Below, piece after piece: positions 54,572 through 63,205 of a DNA stretch of 64,000 nucleotides. The notes beneath the pieces are model-generated. The model had not been told where the DNA came from. It ran no database searches and was given only the letters and a program-made list of their open reading frames with translations. The position numbers and the translations under genes were made by a program. Source of the stretch: Acidobacteriota bacterium (GTDB lineage Bacteria; Acidobacteriota; Vicinamibacteria; Vicinamibacterales; UBA2999); NCBI GenBank assembly GCA_018000455.1, contig JAGNJW010000001.1, positions 326,311 through 390,310 on the forward strand, read 5' to 3'. Position 1 is the stretch's first letter. Each line of letters starts with the position of its first letter.

Positions 54572-55510
54572 TTATCCGCGATCCCGCAGGAGGGAGCGCA
54601 GCACGAACGCCACGTTCGCCGGACGCTCTCCCAGCCGCCGCATGAAGTACGGGAACCATTGCCGGCCGAAGGGCACGTAGATGCGCACCTTGTAGCCCTC
54701 AGCCAGGAGCTGCCCCTGCAGATCGCGGCGGATGCCGTACAGCATCTGGAACTCGAACCCGGTGCGGTCGATGTCTCTGGCCGCGACATGCGCCTTCACG
54801 GCATCGATGAGCGCGGGATCGTGGGTGGCGATGGCGGGAAAGGGGTTGTGGTCGAGCAGCGTCTTGGCCAGGGCGATGAAGGCGGCGTTGACCTCGTCGA
54901 GGCGATGATGGGCGACCGCTTTCGGTTCCCGGTAGGCGCCCTTCACGAGACGCACTCTCGCCCCGAGGCGGTTCAGTCGATCGACGTCGGCGGGGCTCCG
55001 CAACAGGCACGACTGAATCACCGTGCCCACGGCCGTGAAGCCGAGGCCGCGGAGCGTCTCGAGAATCTCGATCGTCGCCTCGGTGTAGGGCGAGTTCTCC
55101 ATGTCGATGCGCACGAAGAATTCGCGCGCCGCTGCCGCCTCGAGCACCCGCCGCAGGTTGTCGACAGCCGTGGCGCGATCGACGTCGAGGCCGAGCTGCG
55201 TGAGCTTGAGCGAGACGTTGCGCTCGACGCCCGCCGCCACCACGCTCTCGATGAGACGCACGTAGTCGCGGGCGGCCTGGGCGGCGAGCTCGACCGTTGC
55301 CACGCTCTCGCCCAGGTAGTCGAGCGACACCCCGAATTGCCGCTGGCCGAGCGTGCGCGCGACGTCGAGCGCTTCCTCGGTCGTCTCGCCGGCGATGAAC
55401 CGCCGCGCGAAGCCGGAGCCCGGCGCCATGCCGTAGCGCGACGCCACGCGGCGCAGCAGGTCGATGCCCGCCAGGGTGTGGAAGAGCGCTTTCGATGTGG
55501 CGGCGATCAT
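54572..55510 (-). CDS. Proline dehydrogenase
   Basis: 312 residues, the usual length of the monofunctional FAD enzyme. RNVSLKLTQLGLD, FVRIDMENSPYTEATI, VIQSCLLRS, RVRLVKGAYREPK, IATHDPAL, GFEFQMLYGIRRDL and VRIYVPFGRQWFPYFMRRL cover the PutA PRODH barrel. Oxidises proline to pyrroline-5-carboxylate. The partner P5C dehydrogenase is not in the window. Overlaps the upstream acyltransferase gene by TGATG. Confidence 0.94.
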   Translation of the reverse strand: MIAATSKALFHTLAGIDLLRRVASRYGMAPGSGFARRFIAGETTEEALDVARTLGQRQFGVSLDYLGESVATVELAAQAARDYVRLIESVVAAGVERNVSLKLTQLGLDVDRATAVDNLRRVLEAAAAREFFVRIDMENSPYTEATIEILETLRGLGFTAVGTVIQSCLLRSPADVDRLNRLGARVRLVKGAYREPKAVAHHRLDEVNAAFIALAKTLLDHNPFPAIATHDPALIDAVKAHVAARDIDRTGFEFQMLYGIRRDLQGQLLAEGYKVRIYVPFGRQWFPYFMRRLGERPANVAFVLRSLLRDRG

Positions 55511-56637
55511 CAGCGCGTGGCGGTCACCGCCGCCGGCAGCAGGTGCCGGAGCGCGCGCCCGTAGTAGCGCAGCAAACCGCGGTCGCGGACGCGGAATCGC
55601 CCCTGGTCCCGGACGATGATGCCGCGTGCTTCGAACGCGTTGGCGGCGGCGGCCACGACTGCCGGAGCCGTCGTGGCATCGAGGTTGGCGCCTACCGCGG
55701 TCAGCCGGTCGAGCAGGGCGGTGATGCGGTTCTCCAGCTCCCGGTCGGACATCGCCGGCCCAAGCGCCGACGCCATCAGCGCCGTGGGCAGCACCTTCAC
55801 CTGTCGGCCGATGCGCTCCATCACGTGATGGCCCAGTTCGAGCACCGACGTCCGCGACGCGGCGCTGAAGCCCGCGACCGAGACCGGAGCGCCGAAGGTC
55901 ACGAAGGCTCGGCTGCGGTAGCCCACCGCGTAGCGCACCATCTCGGCCACTTCACGGCTGAACGCTCGCTGCGTGCGTTTCACTTTTTGCCTGGCCAGTA
56001 CGTGGTCTTCGAGCACGAGGTCGTAGGCGATGGCGACCGGCACGATGACCAGTCCGGGCTGCCCCGATTGCAGGCAGGCGGTGAAGAGACCGGTCTTGGG
56101 CCCCTTGAGCTCTCCGCTGTAGCTGCGGCCGCCTTCCGGATAGAAGAAGAAGTCGTGCGTGCCCAGCAGTTCGGCCACGTAGGCCTTGAGCGTGATGTGG
56201 TACGCCGGGTCTTTCGTGTTGCGGCGGATGGGCAGCGCACCAACCACGTGGCGCTGGATGAGACCGAGGGGGCCGCCGAACAGGTTGATCCCCGCCGCGA
56301 TCACCGGCGGCCGCAGGCCCGCGTCTTCGAGGGCCAGCAGTTCGAGCAGGTAATCCATGTGGCTGCGATGGTTCGAGGCGTAGACGATGCGGCTGCCGGC
56401 CGCCACCGCCGCCTTCACGAGCTCGACGTGCTCGTCCGTGCGCTCGAGCTTGCGAAGGATCGGATAGAGCGGATACTCGAGCGCCCGGTAGAGCTCGTAG
56501 CGCTGCGTCGTGCGCAGCTCGTCGAGGTAACCCTTGACTTTGGCCCGCGCCTCGTCGCCGCGCACGCCGTGGCTGCCTTCGATGTACTTCGCCACCTCGT
56601 CGCGCGCGAAGACCGCCCGGGCGATCGGATCGGTCAT
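55510..56637 (-). CDS. PlsB-like glycerol-3-phosphate/lysophospholipid acyltransferase
   Basis: 375 residues from ATG 56637 (MTDPIARAVF). The acyltransferase HxxxxD motif is NHRSHMDYL, followed by LPIRRNTKD and FFYPEGGRSYSG (the substrate-binding block) and IVPVAIAYD. Closest to the PlsB group by the charged N-terminus and spacing. Membrane phospholipid synthesis. ATGA overlap with the upstream dehydrogenase gene. Confidence 0.82.
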   Translation of the reverse strand: MTDPIARAVFARDEVAKYIEGSHGVRGDEARAKVKGYLDELRTTQRYELYRALEYPLYPILRKLERTDEHVELVKAAVAAGSRIVYASNHRSHMDYLLELLALEDAGLRPPVIAAGINLFGGPLGLIQRHVVGALPIRRNTKDPAYHITLKAYVAELLGTHDFFFYPEGGRSYSGELKGPKTGLFTACLQSGQPGLVIVPVAIAYDLVLEDHVLARQKVKRTQRAFSREVAEMVRYAVGYRSRAFVTFGAPVSVAGFSAASRTSVLELGHHVMERIGRQVKVLPTALMASALGPAMSDRELENRITALLDRLTAVGANLDATTAPAVVAAAANAFEARGIIVRDQGRFRVRDRGLLRYYGRALRHLLPAAVTATR

Positions 56638-57647
56638 CGCGCGCCGGCCTCCACGGCGCGGCAGATCGCGGCGGCAAACTCGGTCGTCGATGCCGTGCCG
56701 CCGATATCGCGCGTGCGCACCGCGCTGGCCAGCACGGTGGTGACGCCACGCATGACGCGGTCCGCCATCGCGTCCTCCTCGAGGTGGCGCAGCATCAGCA
56801 CACCCGACAGCAACAGGGCCAGCGGGTTGGCCACGTTCTTCCCGGCGATGTCTGGCGCACTGCCGTGGACCGCTTCGAAGACGCCGACGCCGTCGGCACC
56901 GAGGTTGGCCGCCGGTACGACGCCCAGGCCGCCGACGAGGCCGGCGCACAGGTCGGAGACGATGTCGCCGTAGAGATTCGGCAGCAGCAGCACGTCGAAC
57001 GTCTCGGGGAACATCACCAGTTGCATGCACGCGGCATCGACGATCCGCTCGTCGTATTGCACCTCGGGATAGTCCTTCGCGACCCGGCGCGCGCATTCGA
57101 TGAAGAGCCCGTCGCTGAGCTTCATGATGTTGGCCTTGTGCACGGCGGTGACGCGCTTGCGCTGCTGGCGCCGCGCGTACTCGAAGGCGAAGCGCGCGAT
57201 GCGCGTCGAGGCCGCGTCGGTGATGATCTTGATGCTCTCGACCACGCCCGGCACGACCGTGTGCTCGAGGCCCGCATAGAGGTCTTCGGTGTTCTCGCGC
57301 ACGATCACGAGATCGACCCCTTCGTAGCGCGACTTCACGTTCGGCAGATTCCAGACCGGGCGCAGATTGGCATAGAGCTCGAGGGCCTTTCGCAGACCGA
57401 CGTTCACGCTGGTGAATCCGGTGCCGATCGGGGTCGTGATCGGGCCCTTGAGGGCAGTCTTGGTCTTGCGAATCGACGCCAGCAGCGGCTCCGGCAGCGT
57501 GGTGCCGTGGGCGGCGACGGCTGCCGCGCCGGCCTCGAAGGGTTCCCAGGCCGCCTGGAGGCCCGCCGCCTCGAGCACCTGGACGACGGCCGCGGTGACT
57601 TCCGGGCCGATGCCGTCACCTGGGATGAGCGTGATCGTGTGGGTCAT
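56634..57647 (-). CDS. NAD-dependent isocitrate dehydrogenase family (ICD/IMDH type)
   Basis: 337 residues. TLIPGDGIGPEVTAAV, VNVGLRKALELYANLRP, REN-TEDLYAG, VHKANIMKLSDGLF, and the metal loop NLYGDIVSDLCAGLVGG with HGSAPDIAGKNVANP. The YANLRPVWNLP wording and lack of an IMDH-type insert suggest NAD-dependent isocitrate dehydrogenase, although homoisocitrate or isopropylmalate dehydrogenase cannot be fully excluded. 10 bp after the DUF4149 gene. Confidence 0.85.
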   Translation of the reverse strand: MTHTITLIPGDGIGPEVTAAVVQVLEAAGLQAAWEPFEAGAAAVAAHGTTLPEPLLASIRKTKTALKGPITTPIGTGFTSVNVGLRKALELYANLRPVWNLPNVKSRYEGVDLVIVRENTEDLYAGLEHTVVPGVVESIKIITDAASTRIARFAFEYARRQQRKRVTAVHKANIMKLSDGLFIECARRVAKDYPEVQYDERIVDAACMQLVMFPETFDVLLLPNLYGDIVSDLCAGLVGGLGVVPAANLGADGVGVFEAVHGSAPDIAGKNVANPLALLLSGVLMLRHLEEDAMADRVMRGVTTVLASAVRTRDIGGTASTTEFAAAICRAVEAGAR

Positions 57648-57657
57648 GCCGTTGTGT

Positions 57658-58146
57658 CTATTCTCGCGCCTCCCACGCCGCCACGGCGATGCCGGTAAGT
57701 GCCATCGCGGTGACGATCATGGTGGACAGTTCGTGAAGGGAGTCGAAGCGCACCCGTCGCGGGTCGGTCGCCGCCAGCGCGGCCATCGAGGCGCTGATTT
57801 CCTGTCGCAGGCTCTCTGCCTCCGGCAGGACCACATGCGCGGTGTAGGCGTTGGCCAGCAGCATCGCGCCGAGCAGTCCGGCCCGGATGCCGTAGCTGAT
57901 CGGCTTGGGGCCGAAGAGCCGGAGGATGGTCATCGTCAGGAGCATCATCACGCCGGCCACGTCGCCCGCCACGAGCACGCGGCGCAGCACCTCGCCAAAC
58001 GCTGCGCCTGCCAGCATGCGGCCCTGGACCCCGGCCTCGGCCTGGAGCACGCCGAACAGCGCCGGCGCCACGAACACCCCGGCGGCGATGAGCGCCCCGA
58101 CCCACACGACGAGCGCCAGCACGTAGGCGTAGCGCAACACGATCAT
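57658..58146 (-). CDS. DUF4149-family membrane protein
   Basis: 162 residues with four membrane helices. Opens VLRYAYVLALVVWVGALI and has FVAPALFGVL, the DUF4149 pattern (TMEM205-like). Function unknown. First gene of the leftward DUF4149-dehydrogenase-acyltransferase-proline dehydrogenase operon. TAAAAT 6 nt upstream suggests a leaderless start. Confidence 0.8.
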   Translation of the reverse strand: MIVLRYAYVLALVVWVGALIAAGVFVAPALFGVLQAEAGVQGRMLAGAAFGEVLRRVLVAGDVAGVMMLLTMTILRLFGPKPISYGIRAGLLGAMLLANAYTAHVVLPEAESLRQEISASMAALAATDPRRVRFDSLHELSTMIVTAMALTGIAVAAWEARE

Positions 58147-58152
58147 CCGCTC

Positions 58153-58158
58153 ATTTTA
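58153..58158 (-). promoter_or_regulatory. -10 element TAAAAT before the DUF4149 gene
   Basis: TAAAAT on the minus strand, 6 nt upstream of ATG 58146. It is one of the few AT-rich words in this stretch. Confidence 0.45.
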
Positions 58159-58251
58159 GTTGTCTTTTTGACCGCTGGGGGGCCTTCGCGCCCGCTTCGT
58201 CATTGCCCGTCTGCGGAGGCGGCTGCTACACTCCGGCCCGGAGGATTACGC

Positions 58252-60105
58252 GTGAGTGCAGAGACGTCCCGTGTCGTGCCCGTGCTGAAGAACATTGCGA
58301 CACGGCTTCGCATCGAGTCGATACGTGCCACCACCGCGGCTGCGAGCGGTCATCCGACGACCTGCATGTCGGCGGCCGACCTCGTGGCGGCGCTGTTCTT
58401 CGCCGAGATGCGCTACGACCCCGCCAATCCCCAGCACGAGCAGGCCGACCGCTTCGTGCTCTCGAAGGGCCATGCCGCGCCGCTGCTCTACGCCGCCTGG
58501 GCCGAGGTCGGGTTCATCCCCAGGGCCGACCTGCTGAACCTGCGGAAGTTCACCTCCGACCTCGAGGGGCACCCGACGCCGCGGCTGCCGTTTGTCGACG
58601 TCGCCACCGGCTCGCTCGGCCAGGGCCTGGCCGCCGGCATCGGCATCGCGCTCAACGCGCGGCGCCTGAAGTCCGACTACCGTACCTACGTGCTGATGGG
58701 CGACGGCGAGAGCGCCGAGGGCTCGGTGTGGGAAGCGGCGGCGGCCGGTGAGTACTTCGCACTCGACAACCTCGTTGGCATCACCGACATCAACGCCCTG
58801 GGGCAGAGCCGCGCCACCCAGCACGAGCACGACCTGGGCTCGTTCGAGCGCCGGTGGCGGGCGTTCGGCTGGCACGCCATCGCCATCGACGGCCACGACA
58901 TGGCGCAGATTCTCGGCGCCCTCGCTGAGGCGCGCAGCACCCGCGGCAAGCCCACGATGATCCTCGCCCGCACGCTCAAGGGGCAGGGGGTGAGCTTCCT
59001 GGCCGGGCAGCCCAACTGGCACGGCAAGGCGCTCAAGACGGGCGACGAGGTCACCCGCGCGCTGGCCGAACTCGACGCCCAGCTGGTGCCGGAGCCGGCC
59101 GGGTCGTCGGCCGAGATCCGACCCCCGTCGGGTCCGGCGACGACCCAGGTCACGCCCGCCACCGTGGCGCCACCCGCCTACGCGCTCGGCGATCTCGTGG
59201 CCACCCGAGAAGCCTTCGGCACGGCGCTCGGCAAGCTCGGCGACGCCGATCCGCGCGTGGTCGCCCTCGACGCCGACGTCAAGAATTCTTCCTTCAGCGA
59301 GCGTTTCGAAGCCAAGCACCCCGAACGCTTCTACCAGATGTTCATCGCCGAGCAGGCGATGCTCGGGGCGGCCATGGGGCTGGCCAGCCGTGGGGCGCTG
59401 CCGTTCCCGTCCACCTTCGCGGCCTTCCTCTCGCGCGGTGCCGATTTCATCCGCATGGCGGCCATCAGCGGGCTGAACATCAAGATGGCCGGCTCGCACG
59501 CCGGTGTGTCGATTGGCGAAGACGGCCCGTCGCAGATGGCGCTCGAAGATCTCGCCATGATGAGCGCCGAGCCGAACATGACGGTGCTCTACCCGAGCGA
59601 CGCGGTGTGCGCCGAGCGGCTGGTGGCCCTGGCGGCCTACCACCCGGGCCCGGTCTACCTCCGCACCTCGCGGCCGAAGACGCCGGTCATCTATGCCAAC
59701 GACGCAGCGTTCCGCGTCGGTGGTTCCTCGGTGCTGCGCGAGAGCGCCCACGACGTGGCGACCGTGGTCGCCGCCGGGATCACGCTCTTTGAAGCCCTCA
59801 AGGCTCACGACGTGCTGGCCAAGGACGGCCTCGCCATTCGCGTCGTCGATGCCTATTCGATCCAGCCGATCGACACCGCCACGCTGCAACGGTGCGCGCG
59901 CGAGACCGGGCGCGTCATCGCCGTGGAAGACCACTACGCCGTCGGCGGTCTGGGCGACGCCGTGGCCCGCGCCGTGGCGGACGTGGGTACGGTGGTGACC
60001 CGGCTGTCGGTGACACAGATCCCGCGCAGCGGCACACCCGACGAACTGGTCGACATCTACGGTCTGTCGGCGCGCCGGATCGCCGAGGCCGTGCGCGCGA
60101 AGTGA
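58252..60105 (+). CDS. tkt: Transketolase
   Basis: 617 residues from GTG 58252, with GGAGG 9 nt upstream. N-terminal TPP domain: ASGHPTTCMSAADLV, LSKGHAAPLLYAA, GSLGQGLAAGIGIA, MGDGESAEGSVWEA, TDINALGQ. C-terminal: LDADVKNSSFSERF, MFIAEQAMLGAAMGLA, SHAGVSIGEDGPSQ and YLRTSRP. Shorter than the classic 660-residue form and close to the animal/archaeal-like single-chain type. Works in the pentose phosphate pathway. Its TGA overlaps the next GTG. Confidence 0.95.
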   Translation: MSAETSRVVPVLKNIATRLRIESIRATTAAASGHPTTCMSAADLVAALFFAEMRYDPANPQHEQADRFVLSKGHAAPLLYAAWAEVGFIPRADLLNLRKFTSDLEGHPTPRLPFVDVATGSLGQGLAAGIGIALNARRLKSDYRTYVLMGDGESAEGSVWEAAAAGEYFALDNLVGITDINALGQSRATQHEHDLGSFERRWRAFGWHAIAIDGHDMAQILGALAEARSTRGKPTMILARTLKGQGVSFLAGQPNWHGKALKTGDEVTRALAELDAQLVPEPAGSSAEIRPPSGPATTQVTPATVAPPAYALGDLVATREAFGTALGKLGDADPRVVALDADVKNSSFSERFEAKHPERFYQMFIAEQAMLGAAMGLASRGALPFPSTFAAFLSRGADFIRMAAISGLNIKMAGSHAGVSIGEDGPSQMALEDLAMMSAEPNMTVLYPSDAVCAERLVALAAYHPGPVYLRTSRPKTPVIYANDAAFRVGGSSVLRESAHDVATVVAAGITLFEALKAHDVLAKDGLAIRVVDAYSIQPIDTATLQRCARETGRVIAVEDHYAVGGLGDAVARAVADVGTVVTRLSVTQIPRSGTPDELVDIYGLSARRIAEAVRAK

Positions 60106-63100
60106 TCCCGACCAGCTCGGCGCGCCGGGCGGCACTGGCCGTGGCACTCGCGTCGCTGCTCGTGGCCTCGGGGCACGCGCGCCTCGGAGCCCAGCACGGC
60201 GGCCCGTCCGACGTCGGGGCCCAAGACCCGGCGTGGGCGCCGGATGGCCGGCGCGTCGCCGTGTCCTCGCTCGACACCATCTGGACCCTCGAACCGGACG
60301 GCAGGAAGCCGGCCCCGCTCGTCAAGGGCGCCCCTCCTGGGATCGAGCGCGAACCCGCCTGGTCGCCCGACGGAACGCGCATCGCGTTTGCCGCCAACCG
60401 CGGCGCCGGCTTCGACATTTTCGTGGCCTCGGTGCGCGACGGCGGGGTCACTCCCGTCACGGCCCTGGCGGGCGACGAGCGCTGGCCCTCGTGGACGCCG
60501 GACGGCCGGCTCGTCTTCGCCAGCCGGCCGCCGCGCGGCGACCGTGTCGGGGCGGATCCCGGCGCGCAGTGGGACCTCTTCGTCACCCGCGAAGTGGCCG
60601 GTTCCACGGCCTGGCAGTCGCCGGTGGCGCTCACTGAGACTCCGGACAGCGAAACCTATCCCCGCGTCTCGCCCGACGGCACGCTGGTCGCGTACGTGTC
60701 CGACCGCGGTGCCGACGACGACGTGGATGTCTGGGTAATGCCGCTCGCCGAGGCCGGTGCCTCGCAGATCCCGCTCGGGTCGCGGCCGGTGCGCCCGGCG
60801 CCCGACGGTGCGCCCGAGCCGTCGCAACCCACGCGCGCCGTGCGTGCTGCCGGCGCCGAGAGTCACCTCGCGTGGGCGCCCGATAGCACCCGCCTGGCGT
60901 TTCACGCCGTGCGCAGCGGCGTCGGCGCCGTGTGGGTCGCCGCCGTGCAGCTGCCGCAGACAAAAGGCGCCGCGCCACCGCGCCCGCGTCCCAAGCCGCC
61001 GGCACCGCCGCAACTGGTCTCCCGCCGTGCCGGGGCGCCGGCGTGGTCGCCCGACGGCACGACGTTGCTGGTCGCCGGACTCCCGGAGCCGGAGCCGACC
61101 TACAACGGCAATCCGCTGCGTGACGACAGCGTGGCGCCGCCGCTCTTTGCCACCTCGTCGGCGTTTCGCCTGTGGCGCCTTCCCGCGCCGCTGCCGGTGG
61201 ACGAAGCCGGCGGCGAGCTGACGACCTCGCTGGTGCAGCCGCGCGCCTGGCTGGCCATGTTCGACCGCACGTGGGAGACGCTCAGGCGGCTCTACTACGC
61301 TCGCGGCCCGTCGGCCGAGGCGTGGGTGACGCTGCGCGACACCTACCGGCCGCGTGCCGGAACCGCCAGGAACGCGGCGGCGCTCGAAGCCGTACTCGAC
61401 GAGCTGGTCGCGGCACAGCCGCTCATCAAGCCGGTCGTGACCTCCCGCGGCGCGGTCGTCGTGTCGGGCCATCCGCTGGCCTCAGAAGCCGGCCGGCGTG
61501 CCTTCGAACGCGGGGGCAACATCGTCGACGCGATGATCGCCGTGTCGTTCGCGCTCGGCGTCGTCGAACCCGAGGCCTCCGGTCTGGGCGGTGACGGCAC
61601 GGCCGTGCTCTTCCTCAAGGGCATGACGAAGCCGACGGTGGTCGAGTACAAGGACCAGACGCCGATGCACGCCACGATGGACAATCCCGCGATTGTCCGC
61701 GACGGGCGTCTCGTGGCCGACGGGCCGGCAGCCGCCAACATTCCCGGCGTCGTGGCCGGCCTCGACCATCTCTACCGCCACTACGGCAGCGGCAAGGTGA
61801 GCTGGGCGTCGCTCATCGAGCCGGCCATCACCCTCGCCGAGGAAGGCTTCATCCTCGACGAAGCCCTGCCGACGAGCATCAGTGAGGGACGCCACTTCCT
61901 CGAGAAGTACCCTGCCGCGGCGCAGATTTTCCTGCCGGGGGGGCAGGTGCCGAAACCCGGCGACCGCTTCGTCAACAAGGACTACGCCGCGACGCTGCGG
62001 GCGATCGCGAAAGACGGCGCCGAGACGTTCTACCGCGGCGCCATCGCCAAGAAGATCGCGGCCGACATGGAGGCCGAGGGCGGCATCATCACCTACGCCG
62101 ACCTGGCGCAGTACCGCGCCATGGAGCGGACACCGGTCGAGGGCCGCTATCGCGGCCACGCGCTGTTCTCGACCGGACCGCCCGTGTCGACCGGCATCCA
62201 GCTGCTCGAATCGTTGCAGGTCCTTGGCCACTACACGCCGCGGCCGGGTGCGCGCATCACGACCGATGCCGACTACTGGCATTACGTCATCGAAGCGTGG
62301 AAGGTGCGCGATCCGCTGCGGCGCGTCGCCGATCCCGAGCGCTGGCCGGTCGACTACGCCGAGCACCTGCGGCCGGACCATGCGGCGCGCCTGTTCCGGA
62401 AGATCGATCCCGGCAAGGCGGCTCCGTTCGAGCGGCAGAACCCCGACGATGGTCCGTTCACGCCACCGGCCACCCGCATCGGCCGCGGCACGACGGCCTT
62501 CGCGGTGGGCGACGGCGCGGGCAACCTCATCGCCGTGACCCAGACACTGAGTACCTGGGGCGGCACGTTCTACGTGTCGAAGGGCCTCGGGTTCCTCTAC
62601 AACAATCACCTCCGCAGCACGCGCACGACGCCCGGGGCCTACGGTGGCCTGATGCCGCTCATGCGGTCCTCGACCGGCACCGTCCCGACGCTCGTGTTCG
62701 CCGAGACACCCGCCGGCCTCGTCCCGAAGCTCGCCGTCGGGTGCGCCGGCAACGCGTGGATCCCGCTCACGGTCTACAACGTCATCACCAGCGTCGTCGA
62801 CGGCGGCCTCGGTGCCCAGCAGGCCATCGAGGCACCGCGCTTCTTGCCAGGCCGTGATCCGGCCGACCCACTCGAACAGGCGGCGCGCATCGAGATCGAA
62901 GATCGCTTTCCCGGCACCGTGGTGGCCGAGTTGCAGCGACGCGGACATCGCCTGCAGAAGATCGGCAGGAAGGGCGAGGTGCGCTACGGCTACGCCTCGG
63001 CCGTGCTCGTCGACTTGGCGGCCGGCACGGTCGAGGGCGGCGCCGAGCCGCGGCGATCGCACGCGGCCGTGGCGGCCGAGCGGCCGGCGCCTCCGGCCCG

Positions 63101-63107
63101 GCCGTAA
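60102..63107 (+). CDS. PD40 beta-propeller / gamma-glutamyltransferase fusion, exported
   Basis: 1001 residues from GTG 60102 with a signal-like N-terminus (ALAVALASLLVASGHA). Residues about 40-350 carry TolB/PD40 repeats (DPAWAPDGRRVAV, EPAWSPDGTRIAF, YPRVSPDGTLVAY). Residues from about 445 on are a gamma-glutamyltranspeptidase: VVVSGHPLASEAGRRAFERGG, ASGLGGDGTAVL, and the autoprocessing nucleophile Thr797 in GRGTTAFAVGDG. Members process themselves into two chains at this Thr. A PD40-GGT fusion is unusual. Ends in a Pro/Ala tail. Confidence 0.85.
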   Translation: MIPTSSARRAALAVALASLLVASGHARLGAQHGGPSDVGAQDPAWAPDGRRVAVSSLDTIWTLEPDGRKPAPLVKGAPPGIEREPAWSPDGTRIAFAANRGAGFDIFVASVRDGGVTPVTALAGDERWPSWTPDGRLVFASRPPRGDRVGADPGAQWDLFVTREVAGSTAWQSPVALTETPDSETYPRVSPDGTLVAYVSDRGADDDVDVWVMPLAEAGASQIPLGSRPVRPAPDGAPEPSQPTRAVRAAGAESHLAWAPDSTRLAFHAVRSGVGAVWVAAVQLPQTKGAAPPRPRPKPPAPPQLVSRRAGAPAWSPDGTTLLVAGLPEPEPTYNGNPLRDDSVAPPLFATSSAFRLWRLPAPLPVDEAGGELTTSLVQPRAWLAMFDRTWETLRRLYYARGPSAEAWVTLRDTYRPRAGTARNAAALEAVLDELVAAQPLIKPVVTSRGAVVVSGHPLASEAGRRAFERGGNIVDAMIAVSFALGVVEPEASGLGGDGTAVLFLKGMTKPTVVEYKDQTPMHATMDNPAIVRDGRLVADGPAAANIPGVVAGLDHLYRHYGSGKVSWASLIEPAITLAEEGFILDEALPTSISEGRHFLEKYPAAAQIFLPGGQVPKPGDRFVNKDYAATLRAIAKDGAETFYRGAIAKKIAADMEAEGGIITYADLAQYRAMERTPVEGRYRGHALFSTGPPVSTGIQLLESLQVLGHYTPRPGARITTDADYWHYVIEAWKVRDPLRRVADPERWPVDYAEHLRPDHAARLFRKIDPGKAAPFERQNPDDGPFTPPATRIGRGTTAFAVGDGAGNLIAVTQTLSTWGGTFYVSKGLGFLYNNHLRSTRTTPGAYGGLMPLMRSSTGTVPTLVFAETPAGLVPKLAVGCAGNAWIPLTVYNVITSVVDGGLGAQQAIEAPRFLPGRDPADPLEQAARIEIEDRFPGTVVAELQRRGHRLQKIGRKGEVRYGYASAVLVDLAAGTVEGGAEPRRSHAAVAAERPAPPARP

Positions 63108-63205
63108 CGGACGACCGGACGCCGGCATCCGACCTGTGCACCAGACCGGCCGGCGGCGCGCGATAATGGCTGGTTCCGCTGTCTGTTCCAGGTCAACCGA
63201 TCGCC

